Assembly: GCA_029204225.1 (NCBI GenBank)
Contig: CM055102.1
Coordinates: forward strand, 37,318,585 to 37,382,584
Reading direction: 5' to 3'
Origin: Diphasiastrum complanatum
Taxonomy: Eukaryota > Streptophyta > Lycopodiopsida > Lycopodiales > Lycopodiaceae
DNA: 64,000 nt
The notes beneath the pieces were generated by a model. That model was given only the letters and a program-made list of their open reading frames with translations, was not told where the DNA came from and ran no database searches. Positions 9,639 through 21,060 of this stretch are shown piece after piece (the first letter of the stretch is position 1; each line of letters begins with the position of its first letter). Both the position numbers and the translations under genes were made by a program.

Positions 9639-11939
9639 TTACATAACCAGATCTAAGCCAAGTTTGGCTCTAAAAGTCTCAAACTTTTCTTTACTTAAAG
9701 CTTTTGTAAATATATCAGCAACTTGTAATAACGTAGAACAATGTACAATATTTATATCTTCAGATTGTAACTTCTCAGGCACAAAGTGATATTTTACCTC
9801 AATATGTTTTGTCCTTGCGTGAAAGATAGGATTCTTAGCCAATTGTATTCCACTTTGACTGTCACAGAAAATAACAGTAGGATTTACCTGCTTTATGCCA
9901 ATCTCACATAACAGCTTACGTAGCCAAACAGCTTCCTGGGTAGCAGAACTTAACGCCTTATATTCGGCTTCTGTAGAAGAAAGAGAAATAGTACCTTGCT
10001 TCTTGCTAGACCATGAAAAATAACCACTACCAAAATTGAAGGCATAACTTGTTGTTGACTTTCTATCATCTATACTTCTTGCCCAATCAGCGTCAACATA
10101 ACCTTGCAACTTAGGTAAAACACTTTGTCTTTTGTAGATTAGGCCAAGGTTAGGTGTACCTTTCACATACCTCAAAATCAATTTTTCAGCTTTCCAATGG
10201 TCCATAGTGGGTGATGACATGAATTGGCTAATCAAACTTATAGCATAGCAGATATCAGGATGTGTAGTCGTAAGATATATCAAACTCCCAAGTAGTTGAC
10301 AAAATAGAGTAGCATCAACATGTGCACTATCATCAATACGAGATAATTTCTTACCAGCTTCGCAAGGGGTGATGGAAGGTTTGCACTCTGTCATGTGAAA
10401 TATCTCCAATATCTCGTCCACATACTTGTTTTGACATAATCTGATATCACTGCCAGTTTGCCATACTTCGACACTCAAGCAATAGTGCATAAGATCTAAG
10501 ATAAAGAAAGTAATTGTCAATGCGTCCATACCATGCGTGTGGCGCTTGCTTAAGGCCATAAAGTGCTTTTTGTAGTTTACATACCTTCTGTTCTTGCCCT
10601 TTTGCCATGAAGCCCTGTGGTTAAACCATGTAAACTTCTTTCTCTAAGTCACCATTAAAGAATGCGGACTTCACATCCATTTGATGGATTTCCACCCAAA
10701 ATGAGATGCTAGGGCAATGATAAGGCGTAGCGTAGTCCACTTAGCCACTGGAGCAAATGTCTCTTCATAGTCAATTCCTTTGCTTTGCTCATAACCCTTC
10801 ACTTAGGCGTGCCTTATGCTTTGCTATCGTGCCATCCGCATGAAACTTTGTTCTAAACATCCATTTGTTGTCAATGGGTTTCTTTCCAAGTGGTACATCA
10901 ACCAACTCCCATGTATCATGCCTGTGGATGGATTCTATGTCATCTTCCATTGCCCTTTGCCACTCTTTGTGATATTTTGCTTCATCAAAGGTTGATGGCT
11001 CTCAACACTTCAAAATGTCACTCATTAGGGCATAGTTCACATGATAACAATCGGGAGACTTCCTTTCTCGCATTGATCTTTTCACTTCTCCTTGTGTGCT
11101 AGATCCTGGTTGATTTAGCCTTGTGTCCTTCATGATCTTCTCATAACATTTTGGTATTTTAGATTCAGGTGATACACTACGTGGAGAGTATGTATCCCAA
11201 AAATTGTCTAAGTAATGTCTCTTACTTCCAACCGGTTTCTCCTTTATTGCTCCTATTGGCAAGTACCTACCCCTAGGCTCTTGAATAGATGGTGTCCTTT
11301 CATACTCGCCCTCTCGACTCTCGTCTTCACATGCATCATTTTGTGGAGCATTTTCTTCATCTTCTTCTCCAAAATTGTGGGAAGTCTTTTGATGCTTTCA
11401 CCACTTGCATGGTCTTCATCTTCATACCTATGCATCTCATCAAAGATCACATCTTTGCTAATGTGAATCTTGTTCATCATAGGATCAAAACACCTGTATG
11501 CTTTTGTCTTCTCATCATAACCGACGAAAATACACTTGATTGCTTTGGCATCAAGTTTCTTTCGCTCCTTTTTTGGCACATGTACATAGGCCTTACATCC
11601 AATGACCCGAAACTTGTCGATTTTTGGCTTTATTCCTGTAAATGCTTCTTCGGGAGTCACATTTGGAACCGCAACTGTAGGGCTCCTGTTTTGCAAGAAC
11701 GTTGTCGTACTGCACGCTTCCGACCAAAGAGAATCGGTCAAGCCCATTTGCTTCATCATGGAGCATGCACTCTCCATAATAGTCATGTTTTTCCTTTCAG
11801 CTACACCATTACTATGCGGCGTGTGTGACTGTGTGAATTGTCTTTTAATGTCGTGTTCTTGCAAAAGTCTTCAAAATCATCATATTTGTATTTGTCCCCT
11901 CTGTCAGATCTTAGCACTTTAATGCGTGCATCCAATTGG
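9639..11939 (-). pseudogene. copia integrase C-half, RT fragment and RNase H (part 2 of split element)
   Basis: 11864-11253 carries the end of the integrase core (HTPHSNGVAERKN, catalytic Glu) and its C-terminal domain (VIGCKAYVHVP, IFVGYDEKTKAYR). 11000-10560 carries RT N-terminal pieces in broken frames, ending in YGLKQAPHAWYG. The stretch that should hold the YVDD active site is missing. 10559-9639 is a clean RNase H frame with YVDADWA, SLSSTEAEYKAL and the ARTKHIEVKYHF end. RT activity is lost; RNase H looks sound. Confidence 0.87.
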
Positions 11940-12594
11940 TGTGAAAATTGTCAACATTTCCTAGCTAGTTTGAGGCCTAAATTGGCTAAAATTGTAAATA
12001 GTTTTGGTTTTGGAGTTTTGCACGTGTGAACCAGGCCACAATGTTTTTATTTACTGTATTTTTTCAGTATGATGAAGTGTCAAACTTCATACCCTTCAAA
12101 ATGAGACCATTTTGATGTATTTTGGTCATATAAGCCATTTTTAGCTATTTTTCCTATATAGGGAATATCTAGGGTCAAGTACCTTCTAGAGAGAGGAGAG
12201 AGAGTCATCTTCCTCATCCATAAATAGTAGGGAAGTCGTGGAGAACAGGTTGGAGAAACCTTTTGTATGCTTCATTGAGATCAATAGATCATTGTCATTG
12301 TTTCTTCCTCCATTGAGAGCATTGTTGTGTGTATTGTCTTCAAGCTATTGTGTATGATCTTAGGTGCTTTCCAAAAGTGGTAGGCTGATGTATTATGGAC
12401 TGTATAATGCTATTTTGGGCCGCACTTGATGTTTATGGAAGTTTCCATTTGTGATAAATGCTTTTTGATCAAGTTCTTTGCATTCTAGGTAGCATAGAAT
12501 GTGTTGCCAATTCCTAGCTTATGTAGTTTGGAGTGCAAGCATTCAAGCCAATGATCTTGGAGTTTAGATCCACTTAGGATCTGTATTTTTCACA
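11940..12594 (+). repeat. 5' LTR of the intact copia
   Basis: Starts TGTGAAAATTGTC and ends TTTTTCACA, immediately before the primer-binding site. A G-box type site (GCACGTGTGAA, 12020-12030) lies about 80 bp into the LTR. GAGAGAGGAGAGAGAG lies near 12190. Confidence 0.95.
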
Positions 12595-12606
12595 TGGTAT
12601 CAGAGC
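12595..12606 (+). other. primer-binding site (tRNA-iMet)
   Basis: TGGTATCAGAGC directly follows the LTR end (CACA) with no spacer. It is the initiator-Met tRNA complement. Confidence 0.94.
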
Positions 12607-13766
12607 TGGTTGGCTTCTATTTACAGTAAGTATTCCATTTTTGGTGATATTTGGATGTTTGATCAAGTTCTAGCATGATTTTGCATTGCTTTGTTGATCA
12701 AATCTTACTAACCTTTGTTTTGTGAGTTGAACTTGTGGATCAAAAGCATATTTCAGGTCTATTGAAGATCAAAGGCTGAAAAGAAACTATTTTGGATCAG
12801 ATCATAACACCTAATCATTTGTGATTGTGAGGCTTGTGCATATTCAATACTAACAATGTTCTTTTCAATCCTATTGTTGACAATCTCCATTCTTGGATGA
12901 ACACTCTCCTTAAGTGGATGAAACTTCTCCTTAAGTGGATGACAAATGCTCTTTTGAGTGAGTTGTAATTCTCCTAAAGGCTGAGCAAAGCTCCCATTTG
13001 GATGAAAGATCCCCTTTTTTGGGTGAACATATTGTAAGCTCCATTGTGAAGAGCATATTGTAAAGATTGTCATCAATTTTGGCATAAATTTTGGTGTACT
13101 TTGTTGAGCATGTAAGTAACTCTCCTTATGTAATTTGATTGGAGCATTTGCTGGAAGGTGTTAACCATTATGCAAGTGTGTTTTCAGGTTCTTAACAGGT
13201 TGAGGAACATTCTCATGTGAAGTGATCTTAGATCTACATCTAAACACCAAGATTTGACAAGATAGTGAAGCTAGTCTTGTGATTCACTAAGTGTGCTCAT
13301 TCATTCACCTCTAAATCTTGTATTTATCACTTGCTGGAGTTTATAAACTTTTAGAAGTGTGGTTTACATGTGGTTTTACAGGTTGAATCAATATCTTAGT
13401 GTGTTGATCATATGTTGATCAAGTTTGTTCATTACTAGGTAATCTTGGCATCCTAGTTTTGGGTATTTTCTAAGAATGCAAGTAACTCTTCACACCATAA
13501 CTTGATTTGGTCACTTGCTGGAAAGTTTGAGAGCTTAAGCAAGAGTGTGTTCAGGTTGGTTTGATTTTGTAATCCATTCTTAGTGTGTGCAAAGTGTTGC
13601 ATGTGTTTCAATCTTCCTTTCTATGCTTGGAAACCATCTAGGTTCAAGATAGAAGTGTTTTAGGGTCCTAAATCTTCATAGATCTCTTTATCTATCATTT
13701 GTTGAGAGAAAAGTGAGTGCTAAGTGCTTTAGGACAGAACCTAAAAGTTGAAGAAACATTAGAATC
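12607..13766 (+). other. 1.16-kb untranslated leader of the intact copia, with internal repeats
   Basis: There is no convincing ORF on the plus strand. Two kinds of internal repeat are visible. At about 12893-13045 a 20-23-bp unit of the type TTAAGTGGATGAAACTTCTCC is repeated about seven times with decay. At about 13145-13200, 13328-13390 and 13512-13563 a longer module recurs (CTTGCTGGA, then AAGTGTG, then CAGGTT). Leaders of LTR elements normally hold packaging and dimerisation signals; that role here is inferred. The 108-codon minus-strand ORF at 12759-13085 mirrors the short repeats and is not taken as a gene. Confidence 0.75.
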
Positions 13767-16700
13767 ATGGCTTCCAATGGTGGGATCATGCTAGAGTCTA
13801 GTGAAAGGTTGAGTTCATCAAACTACTCTACTTGGAAAGTGAGGATGGAGTCCTTACTTGAGTTGAATGAACTCATGGACATAGTTGCAGAAATTGAAGA
13901 GAGACCTCTCACACTTCAAGAGCAACAAAGGTTTGATAAGAAGGCCAAAAGGGCTCTTCATATCATTAAAATGAATGTTACAAATGAACTTCTCAAGGAA
14001 GTTGGAAAGTGTCAAAGTGCAAGTGAGGCATGGAATGCCTTAAAGAAGCTCTTTGAATCAAAGTCCACATCTAGGGTATTGACCCTAAGGAGACAAATAT
14101 TTTCTAGTAGGCAAAGAGAGGGTGAAAGTGCTCATGCATTTATCTTGAGAGTTAAGTTCCTAAGTGATGATTTAGCATGCATTGATGAGAACATAAAAGA
14201 TGGTGAAATAGTCCAAGTTATGTTGAATGGTTTGCTAAATGAACATGCTAACCTTGTGCAAAGTTTTGCCATTCAAAGAGTCTTGCCAAGTGTGGTTGAC
14301 TTGCAAGAAATCTTATTGGCTGAAGAACATAGGTTGCAATCAAAGCTTGATGGTGCATCCTTGCAAGGTGGAGGTGAAGAGGCTTTCTTCACAAAAGGCA
14401 AATTCAAGGGCAAAGGTAAAGGCAAAGGGAAATGGTCCAAAGGTGGTAACTTTGATCATGATGATCACTCTTCCTCTTCCTCTTCTACTAAGAACAATAA
14501 GTCAAAGTTCAAGTGCTTTTATTGTGGGATAAAAGGTCATTTTGCAAATGAATGTTATAAGAAGAAAAGAGAGCAAGGAGAGAGGCAAGGAAATCTTACA
14601 ATAGATGAGGAAGAACATAACACATGTGAATCACTTGTTATGACTTCAAGTTTGTTAGCCAACATAGATGATAATGATCCTTGGTGGATTGATAGTGGAG
14701 CCTCATCTCACATGACAAGACATAAGGAATACTTTACATCCTTATTGTCTTATGAGGGAGAAGGTAACATCATCTACACTGCAAATGATGGTCAATGTGA
14801 CATCAAAGGCATAGGCACTATTCCTATTTCCCTTTCAACAAATAGGAAAGCAAATCTTGAAAATGTTTTGTACATTCCTTCAATCACTAAGAATTTGCTT
14901 AGTGTAAGTCAAATGATTGACAAAGGACTTGATGTGGAGTTCATTGGAGATGCATGTTTGATAAGTAAATGTGGATCCTTGATTGCTCAAGGTAGGAGGC
15001 ATGGTAAACTTTTCAAGCTTGATGCATGTGTGATCTCTAATCATGAAGGATGTATGGCTAGGGAGCAATTGACAAACCAAGAAGTTTGGCACAAGAGGTT
15101 GGGCCATCCCAACTTCAAATCTTTGGAGGTAATGGCAAAGAAAGAGCTTGTTCTTGGTCTCCCTAAAAGTCTTGTTGCAAACAATAGTGTTTGTGAACAT
15201 TGTGCCTTGTCCAAATCTCATAGACTTGCTTATTCTAGATCTACTTCTAGATCTAAAGAAGCTTTTCAACTTGTGCATTCTGATATTCATTCTTCTAGTA
15301 CAACTAGCAATGGTGGGGCAAAGATGTATGCAACTTTCATTGATGACTTTAGTAGGTATACTTGGATCTATCTTCTTAAAAGTAAGGATGAAGTGTTTGC
15401 TGCATTTGTCAAGTTCAAGAATGAAATGGAAAACCAATTCAATACAAAGATCAAATGCTTAAGATCTGATAATGGAGGGGAATACACCTCAAATAGGTTC
15501 AAAGACTTTTGTATAGCACATGGGATTAAGAGGGAGATGTCTAGTCCTAGGACTCCACAACAGAATGGAGTGGCCGAGAGGAAGAATAGAACCCTTTGTG
15601 AATGTGCCAAGGCAATGAGACTACATGCTAATCTTGCTAAGTCTTTTTGGGGGGAAGCTTTAGCATGTGCTAACTATCTATGTAATAGATGGACAAGTGC
15701 TTCCTTGGATGGTAAAACTCCTCATGAGGTTCTTTATGGTAGAAGGCCGAGTGTCAAGCATTGTAGGATCTTTGGATGTACATGTTTTGTCAATATCACA
15801 CTTGATGATAGAACTAAAGAAGATCCTTCATCAAAGAAGGGTGTGTTTGTTGGCTATAGTGAAGTAAGCAAGGCTTACAAAGTGTACATTCCTTCTACAA
15901 AGAAAGTTGTCATAAGTAGGGATGTCATCTTTCATGAAGAGAATGTTTCCAATGTTGTTGATGTTGATGTTGATGTGCCTAGTAATCATCATGATGTGCA
16001 AGATGTCTTGGATGAAGATGGAGATGCCACTCCAAAGCAAACTTCAAGGAAGACTCAAAGGCAAAGGGCTAAGCCATCAAGGCTAACCTATGATGAAAAA
16101 GGAAAGCAAGTGGTGGACAACTCTAACTTTGCTTTTCTTACCTCTTTTGATGAACCAACTTGTGTAGGTGAAGCAATTCAAAAGAAGGAATGGATCCAAG
16201 CCATGGATCATGAGCATCAAGCACTCATCAAAAGCAACACATGGAGGTTGGTAAAGCTTCCAAAGGACAAGAAGGCAATTGGTTGTAAGTGGATCTTCAA
16301 GATCAAGACAAATCAAGATGGATCAATCAACAAGTACAAGGCAAGGTTGGTGGCAAAGGGGTATGCTCAAGAATATGGTATTGACTATGATGAGACCTTT
16401 GCACCCGTGGCAAAGATGGTAACTATTCGAATCCTAATCTCTCTTGCAACTCTTTATGATTGGGATATGTGGCAAATGGATGTTACTAATGCCTTCTTGA
16501 ATGGTGATCTTGAAGAAGATATTTACATGGAGCAACCCGAGGGCTATGTTTCACATGATGAGCCTAATCATGTGTGCTATCTCGAAAAGAGTTTGTATGG
16601 GCTAAAGCAAGCACCAAGGAGTTGGTATGCTAAGCTCAATTCCTTCTTACTTTCTCAAAACTTTGTTATGAGTGAGTATGATCATTCTCTCTACTTTAGA

Positions 16701-17720
16701 TTGAATGAAAATGATATCACTTTACTTTTGATCTATGTTGATGACATTATCTTAAGTGGTGGTAACAATCTAGATATAGATGAAATCAAGATGGCACTCA
16801 AAAGAGAGTTTGAAATTCAAGATCTTGGTAAACTTCATTATATCTTAGGAATAGAGATTATTAGAACTTCTAAATCTACATTCATATGTCAAGAAAAGTA
16901 TGTTAACTCTATTCTAAAAAGGTTTCATATGGAAGATTGTAAAGTTGTTTCTACTCCTATGGAATCAAATGTAAAGCTAACTACAAGAAGTAATGAAAGA
17001 TCCTTCAAGGACATTACTCTCTATAGAAAGCTAATAGGATCTCTTATATGGTTAACCATCACAAGATCTGATCTAAGCTTTGTGGTTGGTAAACTAAGTC
17101 AATTTATGCAAGATCCTAGTGAGGCTCATTGGAAGCTAGGAAAGAGAGTACTTAGATACATCTCGGGATCTAGAGATTTTGGCATCTTGTATGGAGGTAC
17201 TACACCTAACCTTTGTGGATTTTCAGATTCAGATTTTGCAGGTGATCAAATGGATAGGAAGTCAACAAGTGCCTTTGCAATCTATCTTGGAGATGGAGTG
17301 GTCTCATGGCTATCAAAGAAGCAACCAACTATCTCTCTATCTTCCACCGAAGCCGAGTACAAGGCATTAACAACATGCACCAAGGAGATTCTTTGGATCA
17401 AGAGGATGTTATTGGATCTTCACTTGCTGGAACCAGAGAAGACTCCAATCATACTTTGTGATAACCTTTCAGCCCAAAGCTTGGCAAGCAATCCTGTTTT
17501 TCATGCAAGGAGCAAGCACATTGAGATTGCTCACCATTTTGTGAGAGATCAAGTCATTGCCAAAGAGGTGGAGCTTCAACATGTCTCTTCAAAGGAGTGT
17601 GTGGCTGATATCTTCACCAAACCATTGGGAAAGGACCTATATTTAATGCATAGATCTAATCTTGGAATGTGCTCAAAGACTATGTTGAAACTAGCATCCA
17701 ATGTTGAAGAGGGAGTGTGA
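13767..17720 (+). CDS. copia Gag-Pol polyprotein, 1317 aa, intact
   Basis: A single open frame starts at ATG 13767 (agaatcATGGCT). Gag occupies about residues 1-290, with a Gly/Lys-rich linker and the CCHC knuckle C250-X2-C253-X4-H258-X4-C263. The aspartic protease motif DSGAS begins at D309. The GAG-pre-integrase/zinc region includes WH at 441-442. Integrase has D506, D568 and E604, an exact DX35E spacing for the last two. RT carries YVDD at 990-993. RNase H has SDSDFAGD with Asp 1154 and 1156, then STEAEYKAL, then the [10 protein letters not shown] end. The products would assemble cytoplasmic particles, reverse-transcribe element RNA and insert the DNA. The last codons overlap the polypurine tract, and the TGA stop (17718-17720) lies inside the 3' LTR. 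No frameshift or stop is seen. Domain order and motifs match Ty1/copia. Confidence 0.97.
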   Translation: MASNGGIMLESSERLSSSNYSTWKVRMESLLELNELMDIVAEIEERPLTLQEQQRFDKKAKRALHIIKMNVTNELLKEVGKCQSASEAWNALKKLFESKSTSRVLTLRRQIFSSRQREGESAHAFILRVKFLSDDLACIDENIKDGEIVQVMLNGLLNEHANLVQSFAIQRVLPSVVDLQEILLAEEHRLQSKLDGASLQGGGEEAFFTKGKFKGKGKGKGKWSKGGNFDHDDHSSSSSSTKNNKSKFKCFYCGIKGHFANECYKKKREQGERQGNLTIDEEEHNTCESLVMTSSLLANIDDNDPWWIDSGASSHMTRHKEYFTSLLSYEGEGNIIYTANDGQCDIKGIGTIPISLSTNRKANLENVLYIPSITKNLLSVSQMIDKGLDVEFIGDACLISKCGSLIAQGRRHGKLFKLDACVISNHEGCMAREQLTNQEVWHKRLGHPNFKSLEVMAKKELVLGLPKSLVANNSVCEHCALSKSHRLAYSRSTSRSKEAFQLVHSDIHSSSTTSNGGAKMYATFIDDFSRYTWIYLLKSKDEVFAAFVKFKNEMENQFNTKIKCLRSDNGGEYTSNRFKDFCIAHGIKREMSSPRTPQQNGVAERKNRTLCECAKAMRLHANLAKSFWGEALACANYLCNRWTSASLDGKTPHEVLYGRRPSVKHCRIFGCTCFVNITLDDRTKEDPSSKKGVFVGYSEVSKAYKVYIPSTKKVVISRDVIFHEENVSNVVDVDVDVPSNHHDVQDVLDEDGDATPKQTSRKTQRQRAKPSRLTYDEKGKQVVDNSNFAFLTSFDEPTCVGEAIQKKEWIQAMDHEHQALIKSNTWRLVKLPKDKKAIGCKWIFKIKTNQDGSINKYKARLVAKGYAQEYGIDYDETFAPVAKMVTIRILISLATLYDWDMWQMDVTNAFLNGDLEEDIYMEQPEGYVSHDEPNHVCYLEKSLYGLKQAPRSWYAKLNSFLLSQNFVMSEYDHSLYFRLNENDITLLLIYVDDIILSGGNNLDIDEIKMALKREFEIQDLGKLHYILGIEIIRTSKSTFICQEKYVNSILKRFHMEDCKVVSTPMESNVKLTTRSNERSFKDITLYRKLIGSLIWLTITRSDLSFVVGKLSQFMQDPSEAHWKLGKRVLRYISGSRDFGILYGGTTPNLCGFSDSDFAGDQMDRKSTSAFAIYLGDGVVSWLSKKQPTISLSSTEAEYKALTTCTKEILWIKRMLLDLHLLEPEKTPIILCDNLSAQSLASNPVFHARSKHIEIAHHFVRDQVIAKEVELQHVSSKECVADIFTKPLGKDLYLMHRSNLGMCSKTMLKLASNVEEGV
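17706..17715 (+). other. polypurine tract of the intact copia
   Basis: GAAGAGGGAG lies immediately before the 3' LTR start TGTGAAAA. It is the expected plus-strand primer. It also encodes the last residues of Gag-Pol. Confidence 0.88.
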
Positions 17721-18367
17721 AAATTGTCAACATTTCCTAGCTAGTTTGAGGCCTAAATTGGCTAAAATTGTAAATAGTTTTGGTTCTGGAGTTTTGCACG
17801 TGTGAACCAGGCCACAATGTTTTTATTTACTGTATTTTTTCAGTATGATGAAGTGTCAAACTTCATACCCTTCAAAATGAGACCATTTTGATGTATTTTG
17901 GTCATATAAGCCATTTTTAGCTATTTTTCCTATATAGGGAATATCTAGGGTCAAGTACCTTCTAGAGAGAGGAGAGAGAGTCATCTTCCTCATCCATAAA
18001 TAGGGAAGTCGTGGAGAACAGGTTGGAGAAACCTTTTGTATGCTTCATTGAGATCAATAGATCATTGTCATTGTTTCTTCCTCCATTGAGAGCATTGTTG
18101 TGTGTATTGTCTTCAAGCTATTGTGTATGATCTTAGGTGCTTTCCAAAAGTGGTAGGCTGATGTATTATGGACTGTATAATGCTATTTTGGGCCGCACTT
18201 GATGTTTATGGAAGTTTCCATTTGTGACAAATGCTTTTTGATCAAGTTCTTTGCATTCTAGGTAGCATAGAATGTGTTGCCAATTCCTAGCTTATGTAGT
18301 TTGGAGTGCAAGCATTCAAGCCAATGATCTTGGAGTTTAGATCCACTTAGGATCTGTATTTTTCACA
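17716..18367 (+). repeat. 3' LTR of the intact copia
   Basis: 652 bp, near-identical to 11940-12594, ends TTTTTCACA and is followed by the target duplication ATTGG. Its first bases supply the gag-pol stop codon. The G-box type site recurs at 17796-17804. Confidence 0.95.
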
Positions 18368-19812
18368 ATTGGTTCTCTACCAAAGTCTTGAACTCCTTGA
18401 AATGAGCAAAAGCGTCAGATTTCTTCTTCAAGAAATAAATTGATGTCCTCCTAGAGTAATCATCTATGAAAGTCATAAAATAATATGCTTTCCCCAACGA
18501 CATGGTCTTCATTGGGCCGCACAAGTCACTGTGAATGAGTTCTAGTGGTTTCTTAGCTCTTGCAACTCCACCCTAGGAATGGGGAAGAGGACTGGAACAT
18601 GCCCCTTTCTTGAATGTCTCCCTGTGATGCTTTCCCATGACGCATCCTTCACATATTGCACAACTCAGATTGAGATGTTGTTGAGATAGCCAAACCATAT
18701 TCTCCTAGTTTTGCGGCATCCAATTTATAAAGGCCACAGTTACTATCTCTATAACCCTTAGCCACCACTTTATGGTTGTGGTTCATATCCCTCATAAGGC
18801 ATCCATCCACAAATTCAACCTTAAGATGTTGATTTGCCATTACACCAACAGAAAGCAAAATCTTTTTGAGCCCAGGAACATAAAGCACATTAGGGATGTT
18901 CTTGATTTCACCATCAGGAAACTGCACAGGTACATTGCCCACACCCTGTATTTGGCATTCCTCTCCATTAGCTTGAGTGACCTTATCCCCATCATGGATT
19001 GGTGAGAATTTCTCAAACCAATCACGTTTCCCGGTCATATGCCTTGTGGCGCCTGAATCTATGAACCATCTGGCACCATCATCAACTTGGGATGCCAATG
19101 CCGATGAGAAGACACTTGCCTTGTCATCTTCTCCATCATCTTTGGCAATGTTGCCTTGTTGAGTCACTTTTCCCGCCTTTATGTCCGCTTTCTTCTTGTA
19201 ACACTCGCGTGCCCAATGACCCGGTTTGTGGCAATAGTAACATTTGTCTTTCTTGTTCTTTTTCCCTTTTGATGACGACTCTCCCTCGTCATCATCATCC
19301 TTGGATTTCTAAGGAATCCTTTTCCATCCTTTCTGCTTGCCTTTAGCAAGCAAGGCTTGAGTCCTGTGGGGTTTGCCTTGACTTCACCACTTCGCGACGT
19401 TGCTCTTCTTGCAACATGATTCCGTGGAAGTCTTCAAAAGTAGCAATCTCTCCCTCAAAGCAATGCCGCTCACAAACATCTGTAGCCCTTCCGAGACACC
19501 ACTCATTGTGGTATGTACCAATTCAATGTCCCTAATTGGTTCTCCAATTGCCACAAGTTGATCTCTCATCTCCTTTATCCTGGTGAAGAAAGGTCCCACT
19601 GATTCACTTTCTTCCATCCTTACTGTGTTCAATCTCGACTTCAAGAACATGGCCCGAGCCAGATTGCAAGTTTGAAATTGCATTCTAAGAACTTCCCATG
19701 CTCCCCTAGCCGTCGTGGCATCAATTATATGAGTGATTACATGGCCTTTCATTGAAAAATTGATTAAGGACAATGCTCCTATTATCATCAACAAGGGAAC
19801 GGACTCCAAGAA
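18368..19812 (-). pseudogene. copia gag, protease and integrase N-half (part 1 of split element)
   Basis: 19809-19384 is a Gag fragment (TTARGAWEVLRMQFQ and a leucine-rich continuation) lacking its N-terminus. The knuckle CYYCHKPGHWAREC is at about 19200-19241. 19167-18649 holds the protease (WFIDSGATRHMTG). 18660-18368 holds the pre-integrase zinc part (CAICEGCVMGKHH), the first integrase Asp (LIHSDLCGPM) and FIDDYSRRTSIYFL. The reading then breaks at the ATTGG insertion site and resumes at 11939. At least one stop and several frame changes are present. Confidence 0.87.
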
Positions 19813-19815
19813 GCA

Positions 19816-21060
19816 ATGGCTTCAATCAGCAGCATGCAGAGCAAGATTTGCACAATTCTTGATTCTTCATAATTTAATTTTCTAGCCTGGAAAGTTAAGA
19901 CATCACTCATACTCAAGGGCAAAGGATTATTCCCTTGGGTGGATGGCACAGAAGAGATGCCTACAACATCAGGCAAGGAACTACACGAATGGAGGGAGAA
20001 AAATGACAAGGCAATAGCCTTGCTATCATCTTCCATCAAAGATAGTCTCGCGCTTGACCTGGCTACACTCTCCAAAGCTAAGGAGATGTGGGATGCATTG
20101 CTCACGAGATTTCAGATAAAATCAAGAAGTCAAATCATGATGCTGGAAGATCAACTGATGAATTTACAGTGGGATGGAAAAGACCTCACTTCTTTCGTAA
20201 GAAAGATGAAGGATCTATTTCTGTCATTACATAACTTGGAGCAGAGAATGTTGTGTCAGATGAGAAGCAGCTCACCTACCTATTGAGAGCCTTATCCAGA
20301 TCATTCCATACAATGAGGACCTTGCTCGAAAGATCCTACCATGAACCTCAAAAAGGTGATTGTCGAGATTCGAGAGGAAGTCGAGGCCAGAGAACATCTT
20401 GATCACAAAGATGGTTCTAACCAGGCCCTCTACGGCAACAAAGAAAAATCCAAGAAACAATTTAAGCCTAAGAGGGAGTCAAATTAGAGGCAGGATCGTG
20501 ATCAGCAAGCAGAAGGGACCAGCAAAGGCAACTAGAAGAGCAAAGGGAGGTCCAAGCAGCAAGGTGCAGACAAGAAGACTTGTGTGAGATGCAGAAGAGA
20601 TAGACATACGGTTGATACATGTTGGCTCAATCCCAAGATTGAGTGTATCCACTGCCACAAGAAGGTCACGCAGCCGTGGATTGTCACCAGAACCCAAGAA
20701 ACAAATTGGCATAGGACAGACAGGAGAACAACAATAGTTCATCCTATGTTGAGGAGCCCGAGAGCTCGAAGATGGGCGAAGAAAGAACGAACAGAAACTG
20801 TTCGACCGCCTACATCTGTGAAGACCTGTGTGCAGCATCAACGTCTGACACACATGAAGTGATCCTAGACTCAGGACAAATAATGTTTGATTTCAGAAGT
20901 GCAGATCCTTCAAGATTCATAGTTCTTGGAGATGGATCCGAATATCAAGTGAACAATATTGGTTCACTGTGGCTCAACACCAATGGCAGAGACAGACGGC
21001 TCAAAGACGTTCTGTTCGTGCCTACCAACCAAGTAGAAGCATCCAATCAATCTCTAGAAG
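19816..21060 (+). pseudogene. plus-strand copia gag/protease fragment of another family
   Basis: ATG at 19816 opens a Gag of the type with WKVK near the N-terminus, a stop (TAA) soon after, then DKAIALLSSSIKDSLALDLA and KAKEMWDALLTRF (about 20000-20110). The knuckle CVRCRRDRHTVDTC (CX2CX4HX4C) sits at about 20581-20622, followed by a second, broken CIHC. A protease start (ILDSGQ) is near 20862, with VLFVPT near 21008. It abuts the truncated Gag of the opposite-strand element at about 19812, so two elements were joined here. Confidence 0.78.

Larger units (their letters stand above)
11940..18367 (+). mobile_element. intact, young Ty1/copia retrotransposon (6428 bp), nested insertion
   Basis: LTRs at 11940-12594 (655 bp) and 17716-18367 (652 bp) differ, by eye, by two transitions and one 3-bp indel. 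They are flanked by the perfect 5-bp duplication ATTGG (11935-11939, 18368-18372). Primer-binding site, long leader, one uninterrupted gag-pol frame and a polypurine tract are all present. The LTR similarity implies recent insertion. Structurally nothing needed for retrotransposition appears to be missing, so it is a candidate autonomous element and possible helper for defective relatives in this window. Confidence 0.96.
9560..19812 (-). mobile_element. decayed minus-strand Ty1/copia element, split by the nested young copia
   Basis: Read on the minus strand, gag (19809-19384), zinc knuckle, protease, integrase and RT/RNase H follow in copia order. The integrase is cut at 11939/18368 by another element flanked by ATTGG. 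Removing that element restores the integrase core in order (ending FKTLVENQ on one side, resuming at RIKVLRSDRG on the other). The RT is internally deleted and there are several frameshifts, so this is an older, dead copy that served as a landing site. Confidence 0.9.

Noticed and set aside
12759-13085. 108-codon antisense ORF in the intact copia leader
   Set aside because: Its HPLKE-like repeats simply mirror the short DNA repeats; no motif and no promoter evidence.
14880-15437. 185-codon antisense ORF within the copia polyprotein
   Set aside because: Shadow of the confident sense frame.
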